Source of the DNA: Physcomitrium patens
Taxonomy: Eukaryota > Streptophyta > Bryopsida > Funariales > Funariaceae
NCBI RefSeq assembly: GCF_000002425.4
Contig: NC_037264.1
Location: 8,530,891 to 8,594,890 of the forward strand
Reading direction: 5' to 3'
Length of the DNA: 64,000 bases
Shown: positions 45,478 to 56,065 of the stretch, piece after piece
Layout: every line of letters begins with the position of its first letter
How positions within the stretch are numbered: position 1 is the stretch's first letter
Translations under genes and position numbers: made by a program
Notes under the pieces: model-generated
Told to the model about the DNA's origin: nothing
Seen by the model: only the letters and a program-made list of their open reading frames with translations
Databases searched by the model: none

Positions 45478-47130
45478 ATTTTTAATTGTTACTAAGCTTA
45501 TTAAATCTTATCTTTATTAAGATTTTATTTTAAGATCATTTATCAATAAAAAAAAGCAATAAGATTTGTTAGACTTTTTTTTAATAAATCTTATCTTATT
45601 CCAAAAGAAATAGATGCAGCTTTTTATCAACAAAGAATGATTTTTTTGAAGCCATATTATTTTCATCTTTAAGCAATGAAATCAATATTATCTATTAATT
45701 CAATCTTTTTCAAGCAACTTCAATCTAATATATTCTCAAATTGTCTTATTCATCATATTAAGAATAATTCTTCTAAGTTTCATGATACTTCTAACTTTAA
45801 GTTTAAGAATAATTTACTTTATTTTAAAGGATGCTTATATATTCCAAAAAGCAAAGAACAATTACATGCTCTTCAAGTTCATCATGATTTTTCAATAGCT
45901 AGATAATTTTGATACAATAAGCCTTTGAAGCTAATATCCAAAAACTTTTGATGGCCTCAATTATGAAAGGCAATCAAAGACTTTGTACAATCATGTGATG
46001 TTTTTTCAAGTTCAAAAACTCTTTATTATTAACCTTATAGACTCTTTTAGCTATTACTTATTCCAAAAAAATCATAGTCTTTTATTTCTATGTATTTTAT
46101 CATAAATCTTTTAATTTTAAGTTCTTATAATTTTATATTTGTGATAATAGATTGATTCACCAAAATGGTACATTTTATTCAATGTAAAAAATCTATCATA
46201 GGTAAAGAAATAGCTAAGATTTTCTTTGACATCATTTATTGCTATCATAGATTGTCCAAGGATATTATATCAGATAGGAAAATTCAATTTATATCGAGAT
46301 TTTAGAGAATTCTTTTCAAGATTTTAAAGATAGACATAAAACTATCTTTGGCTTTCCATCATTAAATTAATGGATAAATAGAGTAGGAAAATCAAATTTA
46401 AAAATAATATTTGAGGTATACCATTAACTATCAAGAAGATAAATAGATAATTTTTTTATTATTAGTAGAATTTGCTTGTAATAATATAATACGTTCTTCT
46501 ATTCAATCAAAAACTTTCATTGGTAATTATGATCATCATCCATGACTTGATATTATTATTTTTCTAAAGTTAATAATCTTACTATAAAAGATTAGTAAAT
46601 TATTTATTAAAGTTACATGCAACAATAAATATACAATTAAAAGAAATTCAAAAATAACAAAAGACCAATGTAAATGCTTATTGCAAAGAATAAATTTAAT
46701 TTTATATTAATAATAAGATATGATTGCTTTGTCATAATATCAAGACTAATCACTTTTATGAAAAGTTGGATTATCATAGGCTTGGATTATTTCTTATTTA
46801 TAAATAAATCAATTGAGTTGTTTATTGATTACATCTATCAAAGTCTATGAAGATCCATTTCATATTCTATATGTCTCTTCTTAAGCCATATAAGATAATG
46901 AATATCTTAGAAAAAAGACAACTATCATTGCCTCCTGTTGAAGTAGATAATAATTAAGAATTTGAGATAAAAAAAGTTTTAGACTTAAGGTTGCTCTAAA
47001 ATAGGTTAGAATATTATGTTCATTGGTAAAAATATGATATTAATAAAAGCACATGAAAGCTTTTCAAGAAACTTACAAATGTAGTAAAAAAAATTGATGC
47101 TTTTCATTGATGACATCTATCAAAATAAAA
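45478..47130 (+). pseudogene. B3 RNase H end, integrase and chromodomain
   Basis: Aligns with B1 15430 onward. Near 45676-45906 is the stretch before integrase (FKFKNNLLYFKGCLYIPKS). The zinc domain is near 45880-45990, the core near 46060-46380, and the tail and chromodomain side near 46840-47130. All decayed. Confidence 0.72.
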
Positions 47131-47229
47131 ATGAAGAATATCATAGCTTTGCTATAAAAGAAATGCAATCCAAAAAAATGCTATATACTTTCTATCCTTG
47201 TTTGTAGTTTTTATATATTTATAATACTA

Positions 47230-47650
47230 AAGAGATAGAGAATCAATAGCCAATAAATTCTACTTAAGAGCTATTGTTTGCTCACTTATTAAATGAAACA
47301 TTGCAATTGTTATAGCTTGAAGATGATGTTATAAAGACAAAGACCTTCAAGAACAACATGTTCTTCTTTGAATAGATGGCAAAATAAAATACATTTGATA
47401 TTATAGTCTTAGAAGAGATTTTTAATATTTGGTGATTTTATTAGAGGTAGGAATGACTCTTGACAATATTTTAAATATTTTATTTGAAGGGAGTTACAAA
47501 GGCCTCAATAATGATCAAATATCAATGATCTTCTTAACCTTGTATGAGATACTATTAATGGCTAAGAAAACCTATCAACCACCTTCAAAGCGAATAAAGA
47601 TCAGACTATGTGGCAAATACAATTCATAGTATCTTGTACTTCTTCAACAT
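47230..47650 (+). pseudogene. B3 accessory ORF region
   Basis: Contains LVILLEVGMTLDNILNILFE and GSYKGLNNDQ, matching the accessory ORF of B1 and B4 at the same place. Decayed, but it shows that the ORF was already present when B3 moved. Confidence 0.65.
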
Positions 47651-47695
47651 ATGCTGACTATTCTTTATAGAACTTGTCTCTAAAAAAGAAGATAA

Positions 47696-48226
47696 TGTCA
47701 TAGATATGCATATTTACCTAAATAAAAAGTATTAGATAGAAGAAAAATGTAGGTAGATTTCATATTATCTTATAATGAAGCTTCTTAGAAGATTCATAGA
47801 TGCTTATTTGACTTTATACATGTTTGTAGTTGATTGGTAAGTTAGAAACTTAGCCAACAAGCTAGCCATGTATTGCACATGTTAATAGCTTATGGTATAA
47901 GCTAACAATATGGTGCACATATAAGAAACTTGCTTTACAAGTTAAGATACATATTTTACAAATTAGACATGTATTGGAAGTCCTATAGAATGTTGTCACA
48001 TAGCTTTTAATTAGATAGTATATATGGAAGCAAGAGTGAAGTTTTCTTCACTTTTATTAATATCTTTCTTGTCTTTAGTCTTATTAAAAGACTTTTTAAA
48101 TCTTTTTTTCTTTGATAATAGCCATTCTAATTTAATATTATACCATCTTTAAGTGATAATTTAGCCTTTTTGAATGACACAAGAATGTCTTGATCTTTTA
48201 GTTCTTTGAGATTCATGTCCTTAATA
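47696..48226 (+). repeat. B3 3' LTR (about 531 bp)
   Basis: Starts TGTCATAGATATGC and ends near TCATGTCCTTAATA. TATATATGGAAGCAAGAGTG near 48018 is the TATA region. Collinear with 24117-24677. Confidence 0.83.
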
Positions 48227-48771
48227 ATTATTATAAATTTATCTTTAAATATATATTTATAATATTTTAATTAATCTTATATCTTAAAATTTAAACCATA
48301 TGATCAAAATATAAAAATTAATTTTTTTAAGATTAAATATTATCTCTAAACAAAAACCTAAGTCATAGTTTTATTGAAAATATTATATTTTTATAGTTTG
48401 AATCTTTATTTTAGTAAATTATATCATAATTATTGAATCTTAAATATTATTTAAAAATAAATTATATATTTTTTATAAATCAATTATTTTTTTATTTTTT
48501 TCCACTTTTAATTTTTAAATAATTAATTAAAATATTATAAAATATAAATATAATATATAGAATTTGAATTACTTGATATTTTTCTATCACTATTTTTTAT
48601 ATTTTTAAAATATCAATTTATAAACTCTTTACAATTTAGTATTTTTATAAAAAAGTATTATCAATTACAATTCTCTATCTTAGATATTTTTAAATAATGA
48701 AATTAATAAAATTAATAAAAATAAATTTTTTATCATATAATTTATTTATAACGGATCATAGATAAGATAAT
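48227..48771. other. A+T-rich stretch without assignable content
   Basis: About 545 bp of A+T-rich DNA between B3 and the G LTR, with long T runs and no convincing frame. It may be target DNA older than both elements, or a decayed element. I see nothing recognisable. Confidence 0.5.
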
Positions 48772-48815
48772 TGTATTATTGACACATATAGATAGATAAT
48801 TGAGGCTATTTTTGA

Positions 48816-48838
48816 GAAGTTTCTAGAAGTTTTTAGAA
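48816..48838 (+). promoter_or_regulatory. Heat-shock-element motif, distal, in the G LTR
   Basis: GAAGTTTCTAGAA is three perfect alternating units with two-base spacing, followed by a weaker fourth and fifth (TTTTAGAA). Confidence 0.55.
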
Positions 48839-49013
48839 TTGGAGCTAAGTTGGTGGTTTATATGGAGCCTACCATAAAACATCCTAAAAGAATTAAGGGT
48901 AGTTATCTAAGTGGGATCTACTTCTAGAACCTTTTAAAAAAGCACTTATCAAGGTAGGATCCACCTCTAGAATCTTCTAAAAGGATAGTTATCTTGATAG
49001 GGTCCACTATTAG

Positions 49014-49031
49014 GAACATTCTAGAAAGTTC
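49014..49031 (+). promoter_or_regulatory. Heat-shock-element motif, proximal, in the G LTR
   Basis: GAACATTCTAGAAAGTTC is four perfect alternating GAA/TTC units with two-base spacing. It ends 18 bp before the TATA box, a normal place for a heat-shock-factor site. Confidence 0.65.
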
Positions 49032-49049
49032 CACGATGATTAAACAAAG

Positions 49050-49057
49050 TATAAATA
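49050..49057 (+). promoter_or_regulatory. G LTR TATA box
   Basis: TATAAATA in the expected part of the LTR, with a polyadenylation-like AATAAAG about 60 bp on. Confidence 0.65.
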
Positions 49058-49312
49058 GGACTGATCAAGGCCATTTGGGACATTTGGTCAAGTATGGCTT
49101 TGATTTTTTTCTCTCAATAAAGTTTGATTTGTATTTTTTGTTCTATTTTGTTTTGTTCTATTTTTTTTGGCTTTATTTTGTCTTTCATATTCTATTCTAT
49201 TTAACTCTATTCAGTTTTATTCTAGTCTATTTTGTCTTTCTTTGTAATGGAATTTATGTTGCTATAGACTAGACGGGTTTTACATCTTTAAGAAAATTTA
49301 CTCTTGTTTCAT

Positions 49313-49324
49313 TGATATCAAAGC
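49313..49324 (+). other. G primer binding site
   Basis: TGATATCAAAGC differs by two transitions from the initiator-Met site TGGTATCAGAGC and follows the LTR end by one base. Confidence 0.6.
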
Positions 49325-50139
49325 GAGTGTTAGTATGTTCTTTAATAATGTATTAATAGCCATTATCTAGTTAGAGAACATTTGTTGAGGTCACAACAGT
49401 TACTATTTTAGAGCTACCAGGAACTACTTTAAAGATGTCAACTAAAAGAGCAGAAGGCCTTATGGTAGCAAAGTTTATCAAAGAAAATTGTAGCATGGGA
49501 GATATGGCACAGCCACCTTAGCTAGAGGCTCAAATATAATACCTCTACAACTAATAACTACTCTGCAAGGACAAATGAAATCTTCTAGGACAAGAGAGCT
49601 GACATTTACTAAACTAAAATTAAACAAGGTCAAAACATATTTTGGAACTTCAAGGTAAGAAGATGTATGTCAATGGTTCTTCAACATACAAAAATGTCTC
49701 CAACTATCTATGAAAAGTACCACTCAAAGAATTATATATACAACTATTATAGTTATTTGAGAGGTATAGCAGTCATTTAATAACGACATTGACCTCAACA
49801 CTATCGAGCTTAAGATGGATTTTGTAACTAGGAGGAATGTTAGACCAAATTTAGGAAATAATTTCTGCCCATCAATATAAAGAAGTTAGCATGTAATCAA
49901 TTAACTAAGCTTATACAATCTAGATTACTGCAAGTTTATGTCTCCTAATTTAAGTTCTTATGTCTTTAAATTGGTAACATTTTAGAGGCAGAGATGATGG
50001 ATTGCTTTATACAAGGATTAAAACTTGTGATTTGACCATAGGTAGAATTAAGGCATCCACAAACATTTGAGGAGGTAGTTAGGATTGCAAAAAGTATTGA
50101 TATTATAGATTTCAAAAACTATAGAGCATGACATTCTCA
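49325..50139 (+). pseudogene. G gag
   Basis: Plus-strand readings include VCQWFFNIQKCLQLSMKSTT (capsid) and WIALYKDLN-like sequence. Near 50030-50100 is LRHPQTFEEVVRIAKSIDII, the capsid end typical of Ty3/gypsy gags (R-R/H-P-x-T-x-E-E-A). Broken. Confidence 0.62.
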
Positions 50140-50324
50140 TGTTGTAATATAATTATATACTACAAATATGACTAAAAATTATTTTTTAATTAATATTCTA
50201 TGATATTAATTCAACATGAATTCAAAATATTTTAATAAGGCTTTTATGAAAGCTTCTTAGCCTATTTTCTTATCTTAATAGTAACTAGATGAAAGTTAAT
50301 TAGTATTTTTACCTTCTAGGATAT

Positions 50325-50745
50325 TGTCACGGACGTAGAATACAGACTTGATATCTACCAAGAAGTTCAAGAAGAACTGGCAAGAACTAGATTAATCAGA
50401 TGAATACAAGAACAACACCAGAGAGATGAGCTAGACCTCCAAGAGATGTGTTGTCGAGACTGAAGAACTCTTCAGCCTCGATTCCAATATATACTCCTAT
50501 TTAGGAAGCTTCTCAAGCAACTTCTATCAACTAAAAAGCTTCTAGAAGGTTCCAGAGACTTGCTTCTAGAAGGTTCTAGAAACTTATCTCTAGAAGGTTC
50601 TAAGGACTATGACCCTAATATCTTCTACCAACTAAGAAGCTTCTAGAAGGTTGCAAAGACTTGCTTCTAGAAGGTTCTAGAAGCTTGTCTCTAGAAGGTT
50701 CTAGAAACTTGTCTCTAGAAGGTTCTAAGAACTATGTCCCTAACA
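50325..50745 (-). repeat. C2 3' LTR (421 bp)
   Basis: Plus-strand ends TGTCACGGACGTAG and GTCCCTAACA. Contains two units of a block of about 100 bp, as in C1. TATA-like AATATATACT near 50487. Confidence 0.94.
50541..50730 (-). promoter_or_regulatory. Heat-shock-element array in the C2 3' LTR
   Basis: Repeated TTCTAGAAGGTTCTAGAA units in two clusters (50541-50605 and 50641-50730), one per block. Alternating TTC and GAA at two-base spacing, upstream of the TATA box in element direction. Confidence 0.7.
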
Positions 50746-50758
50746 TCACCCCCTCCTT
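50746..50758 (-). other. C2 polypurine tract
   Basis: Minus strand AAGGAGGGGGTGA touches the 3' LTR start. Confidence 0.75.
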
Positions 50759-50795
50759 TATCTTCGAGGTCTCTAAGAAGCAATGTTGTTGTCAA

Positions 50796-51125
50796 TCAAT
50801 ACCAACGCAAGAAAATGAAGATCTGTCGCATAATGTCTGCTATGAACTCCAACTGTTGTTCATGAGGTAAGTGGTTCATCGGCCCTTGAAGCCAATGGTA
50901 GTGGCCCACTCCTTCAACTTCTGACCAAGCATGAACTTCCGTGTCTTTATTGTGAAATTGTCCTACAAATATGCCTTCTTGTTGACCATCGTAAGCAGGC
51001 TCGGACTCAAATACAATCACTAGTGATCGGTTACTTGGTATCCTCCGTCGTCGTTGTGGTGCAGGTGGTTCTTCATCTCGGGGTCGCCTTTGTAAACTAG
51101 TTAGTTGAGATAATCTGACTAGCAT
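50796..51125 (-). CDS. C2 accessory ORF after the chromodomain
   Basis: An open frame of 109 codons between chromodomain and polypurine tract. The N-terminus is basic and Pro-rich (RRPRDEEPPAPQRRRRIPSN). The second half aligns with the B4 ORF: LVIVFESEPAYDG against LVILLEVGTTPDG, then GVGHYHWLQGPMNHL against GMGHYRWLRGPINHL, then a C-terminal helix ending IFIFLRWY. No signal peptide. I do not recognise a family. Presence in two chromovirus families suggests a real gene. Confidence 0.7.
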   Translation of the reverse strand: MLVRLSQLTSLQRRPRDEEPPAPQRRRRIPSNRSLVIVFESEPAYDGQQEGIFVGQFHNKDTEVHAWSEVEGVGHYHWLQGPMNHLPHEQQLEFIADIMRQIFIFLRWY

Positions 51126-51280
51126 AGTATCTACCTCTTAGCTATCCATATCAGAAGACCAAACTATGGCTACTGAAAAAATTCTATTTTATCTTGGAAA
51201 AAATAACTACATCAACTATGAATTTGGGTGGTGCTCTCCCCCTTTCTTATATTCTTGGGTGAGCAAGCTTCAGAAAGAAG

Positions 51281-51874
51281 CTATTGTCGAACCGGCTTAG
51301 ATTTATGAGGATGTTGTTGATGAAACTCCTGTACCTTTTGCGGTGCATTGGTGAGATTTTCAGCTAGCTCCCATGTTTGTTCATTAATGTCATAGCCGCA
51401 CCAATGAACAAGATACTCCAACTTGCCCCACCTTCGCCGAGAATCCAGCACCTTTTCAACCTCGTATTCTTCATGGTTCTCGATCTCAATACTAGGTGGC
51501 AAACATTGCACTCTTCCAGGAAAAGATGACTCTCGACAAGGCTCCAACAAAGAAACATGAAACACTAGATGTACCTTCATAGAAGCTGGTAATTCCAGAC
51601 GGTACGCCACTAGAATGATTTACTTTTGGATGATAAATGGTCCCAATCTTCGATAGTCCAACTTATCACATGGTCGCTTGGTCTTGATATTCCATCGAAG
51701 AAGCCATGCTTTATCTCCAATTTTGAAAGTAGGTGCTTGATTCCGAAATCTATCTGCAGACGTCTTGTAGGATTCTTGAGCGGATTGTAATTGAAGCTTC
51801 AACGTATTTTGAAGCTCTGATAGTTGTTTCGCAAATCCTTCAACTGCTGAATTGTTATTTGATGATGGACTCAA
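51281..51874 (-). pseudogene. C2 integrase C-terminal region and chromodomain
   Basis: Segment 51281-51610 holds VHLVFHVSLLEPCRES, then LEYLVHWCGYDINEQTWELAE, the chromodomain with its aromatic cage positions. Segment 51620-51874 is the GPF/Y-like tail (KIGDKAWLLRWNIKT, LDYRRLGPF). Confidence 0.88.
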
Positions 51875-52774
51875 TAAATCAAGCTTTGGATGATACCCAT
51901 AGTTGGAAAAGAATGGTGTGTATTGAGTCGACGTATGGAGGGTGTTGTTATATGTAAACTCGGCTAGCGGCAGATATGTGGTCCAATCATCTTACTGATA
52001 GTTGATGCTGCATCATAAGTATTGTTCCAAGACTTGGTTCACCCGTTCTGTTTGATCGTCAGTTTAAAGATGAAAAGCTGAAGAAAGCTTGATATCCACC
52101 TTCAGTATCTCAAAGAGAGATCTCCAAAACTTTTATACAAATTGGGTTCCTCGATCTGATACAATATCATCTGGTAGTTTATGATATCGATACACATTAT
52201 CGAGAAAGAGCCTTGCTGTGACTTCACTAGATGATGTCTTCTTGCAAGGGACAAAGTGCGCCATTTTTGTAAGCCGATCTACCATGACAAAGATGTTGTC
52301 AAATGAGTTCGATGATGGCAGGTCCGTGATGAAGTCCATGGAAATTGAAGACCATGGTCGACGTGGAATCGGCAATGGCTGTAAGAGTCCATAAGGGTGA
52401 TGCCGAGGATTCTTGGATCTTGAACAGATGTCGCAGGAGAGGACAAAATCTTTCACATCCTTCCACATTTGGGGCCACCAAAAATCTCGAGAAATAAGCT
52501 CCAAGGTCTTGTTGAATCCAAAATATCCCGCAGCTGGAAAATCGTGGCGAAATTGAAGAACTCGGAGTCGTGCTAGTTTCTTTGGGATATATAACCGCTC
52601 TTCAAAGTATAAAAGATCTCCTTCCACCTTGAACTTGTCGTCATTGGAACGCTGCTTAATATCAATGGCTACTGAATCTTCAATGGTTACGGCATGTACC
52701 TGATTCAGAAAGTCAGCATCAATTGGCATAATAGTAGCGCAAAGCTGAAATTGCTCTGGCTTCAACAATGTCAT
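51875..52774 (-). pseudogene. C2 integrase zinc domain and core
   Basis: Segment 52133-52774: HDFPAAGYFGFNKTLELISR and CDICSRS form the HH-CC zinc domain. ISMDFITDLPSSNSFDNIF holds the first Asp, and PDDIVSDRGTQFV the second. The Glu region follows below 52133. Confidence 0.87.
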
Positions 52775-52777
52775 ACA

Positions 52778-53710
52778 TTATTGATCAAACGCTGTTTCTC
52801 CAGCCTTTGGTATAAGATACGATCTCCTCGATAAGGCATCAGATAGTCCTTGCTGTTTTCCACGTCGATAAGTGATAATAAAATCGAACCTAGATAGCAA
52901 CATACTCCATCGAGCTTGACGTCGATTTAGAACTCGAGCCGACATGAAATACTCCAAATTCTTGTGATCTGTGTATACGATCACTGGATGTGCAACTCCT
53001 TCAAGAAAGTGACGCCGTTCTTGGAAAGAATCCACTATAGCAAGAAGTTCCTTATCGTGGATCTCATAATTGATTTCAGGAGCAGAGAACTTTCGAGAAT
53101 AGAATGCAATCGGATGGAGCTTCTTGTCTTCTCCCATTTGTGAAAGTACAGCTCCCAAAGCAAAATCCGAAGCATCAGTTTCTAAATAGAAGGCCTTTGT
53201 AAAGTCTGGATGTACCAAGATTGGAGCCGTAGTAAATGCGGTCTTCAGATTTTGAAACGCCTTCTCTGCTAGAGGTCGCCATTCCAGGTTATCCTTGCAT
53301 GTCAACCAAGTGAGAGGAGCAGCAACTTGAGAGTAATTCTTGATAAAGATCCGATAGATGTTCGTAAAACCAAGAAAGCATTGTATGTCTCTAACCGTCT
53401 TCGGAACCTCCCAGGACACCATTGCTTCCACCTTCTTAGGATCCATCTTCAAGCCTTCCGTAGTCGCAACGAACTCCAGAAACTCCATCTCTATTTGGTG
53501 AAATAAACACTTCTCCAACTTGGCATATAGTCCTCGCTCGCGTAGTTTTTCTAATACCAAACGAATGTATTTTTCATGCTCTTCTTCATTTTTGGAGAAT
53601 ATCAAAATATCATCCAAATAGATGACAACAAAATCGTCAAGGTACTCTCGAAAAATGTCATTCATCATATGTTGAAAGACCGCTGGAGCATTGGTAAGAC
53701 CAAAAGGCAT
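52778..53710 (-). CDS. C2 RT end and RNase H
   Basis: Open segment of 310 codons: MPFGLTNAPAVFQHMMND, VVIYLDDILIFSKN with the Y-L-D-D box, FLGFTNIYRIFIKNYS, then RNase H ([51 protein letters not shown]) with its catalytic acids in order. Fossil. Confidence 0.9.
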   Translation of the reverse strand: MPFGLTNAPAVFQHMMNDIFREYLDDFVVIYLDDILIFSKNEEEHEKYIRLVLEKLRERGLYAKLEKCLFHQIEMEFLEFVATTEGLKMDPKKVEAMVSWEVPKTVRDIQCFLGFTNIYRIFIKNYSQVAAPLTWLTCKDNLEWRPLAEKAFQNLKTAFTTAPILVHPDFTKAFYLETDASDFALGAVLSQMGEDKKLHPIAFYSRKFSAPEINYEIHDKELLAIVDSFQERRHFLEGVAHPVIVYTDHKNLEYFMSARVLNRRQARWSMLLSRFDFIITYRRGKQQGLSDALSRRSYLIPKAGETAFDQ

Positions 53711-53776
53711 GACATTATATTCAAAATGGCCATACCTTGTACGGAACGCTGTCTTCCACTCATCTCCTTCCTTGAT

Positions 53777-54754
53777 TCATACGAGGTTGTAAGCTCCCTT
53801 TAGATCAATTTTTGTAAAGATCCTTGCATGTCCAAGTTGTTCTAAGAGACCAGAAATCAAGGGTAACGGGTAACGATTCTTCTTTGTTACCTTGTTGAGG
53901 CCTCGATAGTCCACGCACATCCACAATGAGCTATCTTTCTTCTTCACAAATAAGATGGGTGCTCCAGCTGACGATTTTGAATGACGGATGAAGTTCTTGG
54001 CTAGATTCTCGTCGATGTACTTTCGCAACTCTGCCAACTTCATCTGCGATAGATTGTAGATTGGGCCAAAAGGTGGTTGTGCTCCTTCTTGTAAGTCTAT
54101 GGCGCAATCATATGGTCTGTGTTTCGGTAGCATGTCGGCATTTTTCTTTTGAAACACGTCTTTAAAATTCTTATATTGCTCCAGTATACTTGCTGTCGAG
54201 ATCTTCTCCCCGGTAGTTGGAGCCGTATAAATGACAAACGATTTGCCTCCCTTAGACAATCTTATAAACGCTCTTGCTCCAATAAATAAGGATTTCTCTA
54301 TTCGGGGTTTTCTACTAGGCTTGCTCTTGGGTGATTTTGTGGGAAAGGTCATCTTCCGCAACTTCCAATCTATGAATGGGTTATGCTTTTCTAACCAGGA
54401 AAGACCAAGAATAACAGGATTTGATGGAGTTCTAATAATATTAAAAATAATATGACAACTATAGTCCTTAAACGTCACTTCTATAGGTTCTGATTCATGG
54501 GTGACACTACCAGACAATAAAGGTCGTTCATCTATGACCTCAACGTGAATAGGTTGGGATTTTTGTACTAAAGGGATCTTATGATGCTTTGCAAATTCTT
54601 CGTCTAAGAAACAAGCAAATGCTCTTGAATCTAATAATGCTAAGGTTCTCAGTTTCTGAGGGCCAGTAAGCAAAGGGATTGTAAAACAAAGGGCAGGTTG
54701 AGCGAAAAGAAAGGAACGTGGTTGTTGTTGCGATATTTCACTGTCCAGCTGCAC
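53777..54754 (-). CDS. C2 protease and RT start
   Basis: Open segment of 325 codons. The protease core region (TLALLDS... [12 protein letters not shown]) is at about residue 35, with [14 protein letters not shown] further on. RT begins near [14 protein letters not shown]-type sequence and runs through [29 protein letters not shown] and [13 protein letters not shown]. Fossil. Confidence 0.88.
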   Translation of the reverse strand: MQLDSEISQQQPRSFLFAQPALCFTIPLLTGPQKLRTLALLDSRAFACFLDEEFAKHHKIPLVQKSQPIHVEVIDERPLLSGSVTHESEPIEVTFKDYSCHIIFNIIRTPSNPVILGLSWLEKHNPFIDWKLRKMTFPTKSPKSKPSRKPRIEKSLFIGARAFIRLSKGGKSFVIYTAPTTGEKISTASILEQYKNFKDVFQKKNADMLPKHRPYDCAIDLQEGAQPPFGPIYNLSQMKLAELRKYIDENLAKNFIRHSKSSAGAPILFVKKKDSSLWMCVDYRGLNKVTKKNRYPLPLISGLLEQLGHARIFTKIDLKGAYNLV

Positions 54755-54786
54755 GGTTCCTATTGTGGCTGGGCATCCTCATTTTC

Positions 54787-54993
54787 CTAAATAAACGCGT
54801 CCCTAGTCTTGATAATACGTCGATTTTGCTTCTTGGGATAGTTTCCAACTTTGTGGCCTTCTTCACCGCAATACAAGCATAGACCTTCCTCCATACGCCG
54901 CTTTTTTTCTTCTAGAGTAAGAGATTTGACACGTACCACATCAATTTGAATGTCTTCTAGCTCTGAATGTGAATTCACGCTGCTTGCCGACAT
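54787..54993 (-). pseudogene. C2 gag zinc knuckle
   Basis: EEGLCLYCGEEGHKVGNYPKK gives the C-x2-C-x4-H part of a CCHC knuckle at the C-terminal end of gag. Confidence 0.75.
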
Positions 54994-55029
54994 AGTTGGG
55001 GTGTGGCAAACCGTATATTGTCTTGAACG

Positions 55030-55785
55030 TTAGTCTTGGTGACGTTGGAATAGGCGATTATCGCACTTCACAGCTTGGCTAATAGCTTCGTTGTGCGTTT
55101 GCGGATCAGGAAGAGCTAACAGCAAATCCTTCACATCGTCCCTTAAACCCCAATAGAATTGACTCATCAACGCTTCTTCGTCCCAATTGATGTCGCATGC
55201 TAATTGCCTGAAGTCCGATGCATAGACTGATGTAGAATGCACACCTTGTCGTAGTGACCGGATCTTTCTTGTAGCCCATCGAACCTTGTCGTGTTCACCA
55301 AATGCTTCCGTAAATGCCTCCAAAAAGGTTTCAAAGTTGTTTAGTATGGATGATCGTTTCTCAAACAAAGGAGCAAACCATGATAGAGCTTGTCATATAA
55401 GTAAGGTTCCAACAAGCCCAACACGTGACTCCTCCGTTGGATAGCGTTTGGGTTATAAAACTGTTATTAACCTGATTTGGTTGACGAATCCTCGAAACTT
55501 GGAACGTGTACCATCGAACTTGTCCGGAAGGCTAACTCGGGGTTCCTTATGTTGTAGAACCAGCGGTGCTTGTCGAACCTGAGGTAAAGTTGCTTCTCCA
55601 AGTGTAGAAGTTTGAGGCTCGTGCAACCTAGATTGTGCCATCTCAGATGCTCCATCATTATGAAGCCTTGCCACGACTCCTTCAATCTCTGTAGTTCTTT
55701 GCGATAACGTAGCGAGGGCATTCATGATAGCATCTAACTTGGACTCTGAACTTTTCGTCATACTAATGTCTTGGCCCACGACCAT
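55030..55785 (-). pseudogene. C2 gag capsid and N-terminal region
   Basis: Segment 55453-55785 is the N-terminal part with a short helical stretch (ALATLSQRTTEIEGVVARL) and LPDKFDGTRSKFRGFVNQ, a common gag capsid start. Segment 55030-55368 is the capsid body (FETFLEAFTEAFGEHDK, YASDFRQLACDINW, FYWGLRDDVKDLL, QTHNEAISQAVKCDN). Confidence 0.8.
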
Positions 55786-56065
55786 TATAAGAGAAGGACA
55801 GAAATGACTCTACAAGAAGACAATATTGGTTTAGAGGAGGGTACTCCGCAACCTCTAAAATGCCTTAAGGGCTTCAAAAAAAGGGGTAATCCACTCTCTC
55901 CAAGAAGAATAAGACTCCATTATTGTAACAAAAGAAGTATTAGTTTAGAGGAGGGTAATCCACAACCTCTAAAGTGCTAGTACACTTCTAAGTAGAGGGG
56001 TAATCTACACTCTAACAAAGAAGAAACTAGCTCTGATATCTGAGGTGAGTGAAGTCTCGACAAAC
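55786..56065 (-). other. C2 leader with primer binding site
   Basis: Non-coding between gag and the 5' LTR, with CCTCTAAA-type phrases repeated (GAGGAGGGTA-TCCGCAACCTCTAAA at 55834 and 55950). The minus strand at 56030-56038 reads TATCAGAGC, matching the initiator-Met site, about 27 bases from the LTR. C1 has the same leader at 6439-6749. Confidence 0.65.

Larger units (their letters stand above)
43771..48226 (+). mobile_element. Element B3: most decayed family B chromovirus
   Basis: The plus strand carries RT end, RNase H, integrase, chromodomain, the accessory ORF region and a 3' LTR, all alignable to B1. A solo F LTR sits in RNase H. CG dinucleotides are nearly absent and the sequence is drifted to A+T, so this is an old copy with many breaks (over ten). 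Confidence 0.83.
48772..49311 (+). repeat. G 5' LTR
   Basis: The right end is set by the primer site and a TGTTTCA end. The left end (TGTATTATTGACAC) is a guess. It has a promoter-like order: heat-shock-type motifs, TATAAATA at 49050, an AATAAAG near 49116 and T-rich sequence after it. Confidence 0.65.

Noticed and set aside
49094-49272. Phe/Leu/Tyr-rich frame that looks like a membrane protein
   Set aside because: It is the T-rich end of the G LTR; the hydrophobic look follows from TTT and TAT codons.
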